Positions 35,301 through 35,750 of a stretch of DNA of 35,750 nucleotides are shown in pieces (position 1 is the stretch's first letter; every line of letters starts with the position of its first letter). The stretch spans positions 1 to 35,750 of the forward strand of contig JAIYDW010000086.1 of the NCBI GenBank assembly GCA_027487315.1. The letters are read 5' to 3'. Source of the stretch: Verrucomicrobiaceae bacterium. Its GTDB lineage: Bacteria > Verrucomicrobiota > Verrucomicrobiia > Verrucomicrobiales > Verrucomicrobiaceae. The translations under genes were made by a program, and so were the position numbers. Below the pieces are notes generated by a model. That model was given only the letters and a program-made list of their open reading frames with translations, had not been told where the DNA came from and searched no databases.

Positions 35301-35750
35301 TACGACATCGACGACGTCGTCATCATGTCCGAACGCTTCGGCAACTCCACCGCCCGACTCACCCCCCTCGACGCCGCCGGCAACGTCATCACCAACTCCA
35401 ACTCCATCCAACTCGGCCCACCTTACGATTGGAATACCGGCTTTGCCTCTCCCTACAACTCCGGTCAACCCTACTGGCTCATCGCCGTCCGCGCCGGCAC
35501 CTTCGGGGTCAATCAACCCATCCATGGCTTCCGCGTCGACACCCACGGCGCTGACATCAAATTCTTCGGCATGAGCGAATCTGCCTTTGCCGATACCCCC
35601 GGCAGCCCCGCTTCCATCGGCGACCGCGTCTGGGCTGACACCAACCAAAACGGCCTCCAGGACGCAGGCGAACCCGGTGTCGCTGGCTTCACCGTCGAAC
35701 TCCGCCGCCTCTCCGACAACGCCCTCATCAAAACCGTCTCCACTGGCACC
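32349..35750 (+). CDS. Large secreted multidomain surface protein, C-terminus beyond window
   Basis: An uninterrupted frame of 1,134 codons runs from the ATG at 32349 to the right edge. A signal peptide with a long N-region ends near residue 49 (SPTAHA|G). About 50-420 is a beta-rich head with [12 protein letters not shown], resembling IgGFc-binding-like N-terminal regions of bacterial surface proteins. About 526-641 is a DUF11 repeat ([19 protein letters not shown]). About 666-753 and 758-841 are two putative-Ig (He_PIG) domains ([20 protein letters not shown]). From 1084 a SdrD B-like, Ca-binding domain begins ([20 protein letters not shown]). The role is probably adhesion or extracellular matrix. 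Third codon positions are extremely C-rich compared with left-hand genes. Confidence 0.88.
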   Translation, partial: MVGVSFSAYPHAPQAPLMPGTHRALVVTRLILSSALIAATLQFSPTAHAGVAQEFFVPMPEDHLANSFRGFYPQAGNTIDSAISISTMQPGTVVYYDHWEDGYETNLDSPAQPTTQIWGDSNPANGIPPGSATDSLTAASVIKLRNLIDTPRVASNVTFDGRDKIGVTKPVALTRMTWSTDPGPVLAGAVQIQSTLEYGTQHICPIGENTPNTSYNEVFERVELCIMAAENGTQLQIDKDANGSFETTATLNAGEGFTVAGIFVGAVVNSSKPVQAHLITGDVGASYESRWFNLFPRDTWGSEYFNPVSSASLDTPANVFLFNPNNNAITVQVATTAGTTSIPIPARSTNYYEMPLNSGARFFTTGAVPPVFTGMVAMDSDQPSGSGNTSFEWGFTLVPKSSLTAAIKVGYGPGTSDVPPTANGSPAWVIAANATRLYIDYDGDLTTGPLIDPNGNRYNYHVDVAALQSTLVYDNNDNDQSGLRVYAADGTKITAAWGQDSNIALSGNPFLDLGYTVLPHPLFFALKTGAIVQDLNLDGVADRDDIIEYTIAVTNIGIIPVNGVTIKDVLVGNVTYNPGSTTLEGTPVPDNIVPPAATVFPIDEAGLSLGNLGVRQTKTVRFRVTVGYQGPGSIEIRNTVIVSIVEQDTPDETGEVTPTRPTPCPNITLSSSRPSTSVALTNQPYSATFSNNGRDGPYTYQIASGSLPPGLNITNAGVVSGTPTTPGTYTFTLTARDIYTCPAQGTFTIVVADPLALCPSVSALPRGLQNTPYSVTITPAGGTGPYLFDITSGNLQNGLSLNPTTGQITGTPIVANKRSFVIRVTDSLGTPTSVPYELEVASTASLLLASKGSNNVPITSAQILRSGTTPITQTTSASGVTLVTTNTLELTQLNILDDGVPKTLAVVNRGGGTVRNVNVSSSSTDYGVVNAGVKQSLASLGMEPFKLLAASTSSNANLNNYIDDGRGDTLPDGNSEYDMMFDLPYDIDDVVIMSERFGNSTARLTPLDAAGNVITNSNSIQLGPPYDWNTGFASPYNSGQPYWLIAVRAGTFGVNQPIHGFRVDTHGADIKFFGMSESAFADTPGSPASIGDRVWADTNQNGLQDAGEPGVAGFTVELRRLSDNALIKTVSTGT

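Noticed and set aside
33849-35648. Gly-rich minus-strand frames opposite the surface protein
   Set aside because: Composition is the mirror of the C-rich plus-strand codons; the plus-strand frame has signal peptide, SD and domains.
1-35750. Mobile elements, CRISPR arrays, tRNA or rRNA genes
   Set aside because: I found no transposase-like proteins, no regularly spaced repeats and no RNA gene structure on either strand.

Overview
The window looks like chromosomal DNA of a GC-rich Verrucomicrobiota bacterium, most like the Verrucomicrobiaceae / Prosthecobacter group. This is inferred from gene content: many secreted LamG/DUF1080-type, NHL-repeat, PmoA-like (DUF6807), SHD1-domain and beta-helix proteins, together with Gfo/Idh/MocA and TIM-barrel sugar enzymes. 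I saw no rRNA, tRNA, CRISPR array, transposase, integrase or phage gene.

Layout. (1) Bases 1-9023 form one long minus-strand block. In transcription order it holds a secreted NHL protein, a DUF6807 protein, a glucose/sorbosone-dehydrogenase-like protein fused to a diheme domain, a LamG protein, an FAD oxidoreductase, a tiny lipoprotein-like ORF, a DUF2834 membrane protein, and a membrane-anchored protein that runs off the left edge. A LacI-family gene (9194-10228, plus) diverges from it, with a good promoter and a 17-bp near-perfect operator-like palindrome between them. (2) 10281-14936, minus: a secreted beta-helix protein, an SHD1/LamG protein and a medium-chain dehydrogenase that has lost all four structural-zinc cysteines. 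A PdxA-family dehydrogenase (15144-16157, plus) diverges from the latter. (3) 16166-21757 is a tight five-gene minus-strand operon: TIM-barrel sugar isomerase, secreted DUF1080-like protein, secreted two-domain NHL protein, Gfo/Idh/MocA oxidoreductase, DapA-like aldolase. It is divergent from a LysR gene (21829-22704), with a palindrome over the presumed -35 and a perfect TATAAT only five bases from the first start codon. (4) 22723-28668, minus: a 1,981-residue alpha-2-macroglobulin with an intact CxEQ thioester motif, divergent from a lipoprotein alpha/beta hydrolase (28837-30411). (5) 30418-32104, minus: an SDR dehydrogenase and a fumarylacetoacetate-hydrolase-family enzyme, a pair typical of non-phosphorylating sugar-acid breakdown. 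(6) 32349 to the right edge, plus: a very large secreted multidomain surface protein, cut by the window end.

How they may work together. Regions 1 to 3 and 5 look like catabolic modules for plant or algal glycans or unusual sugars and sugar acids. Secreted proteins with lectin-like, beta-helix or propeller folds would bind or open the substrate outside the cytoplasm, and oxidoreductases, isomerases, aldolases and a decarboxylating dehydrogenase would process the products inside. The LysR operon plus the PdxA/dehydrogenase pair is the best candidate for an undescribed pathway. It has a complete-looking enzyme set (isomerase, oxidoreductase, aldolase, decarboxylating dehydrogenase, alcohol dehydrogenase), no kinase and no obvious known substrate. 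Region 4 is a defence or envelope module and region 6 an adhesin-like surface protein.

General signals. Most starts lack a Shine-Dalgarno sequence; the final surface protein, with AAGGAG six bases before ATG, is the clear exception. By eye the plus strand changes from mildly G-rich on the left to C/A-rich on the right, regardless of gene direction, around 22 kb. An approximately 58-bp relic of an NHL gene's 3' end lies at 6557-6613, and a 33-bp repeat marks two start regions at the left end.
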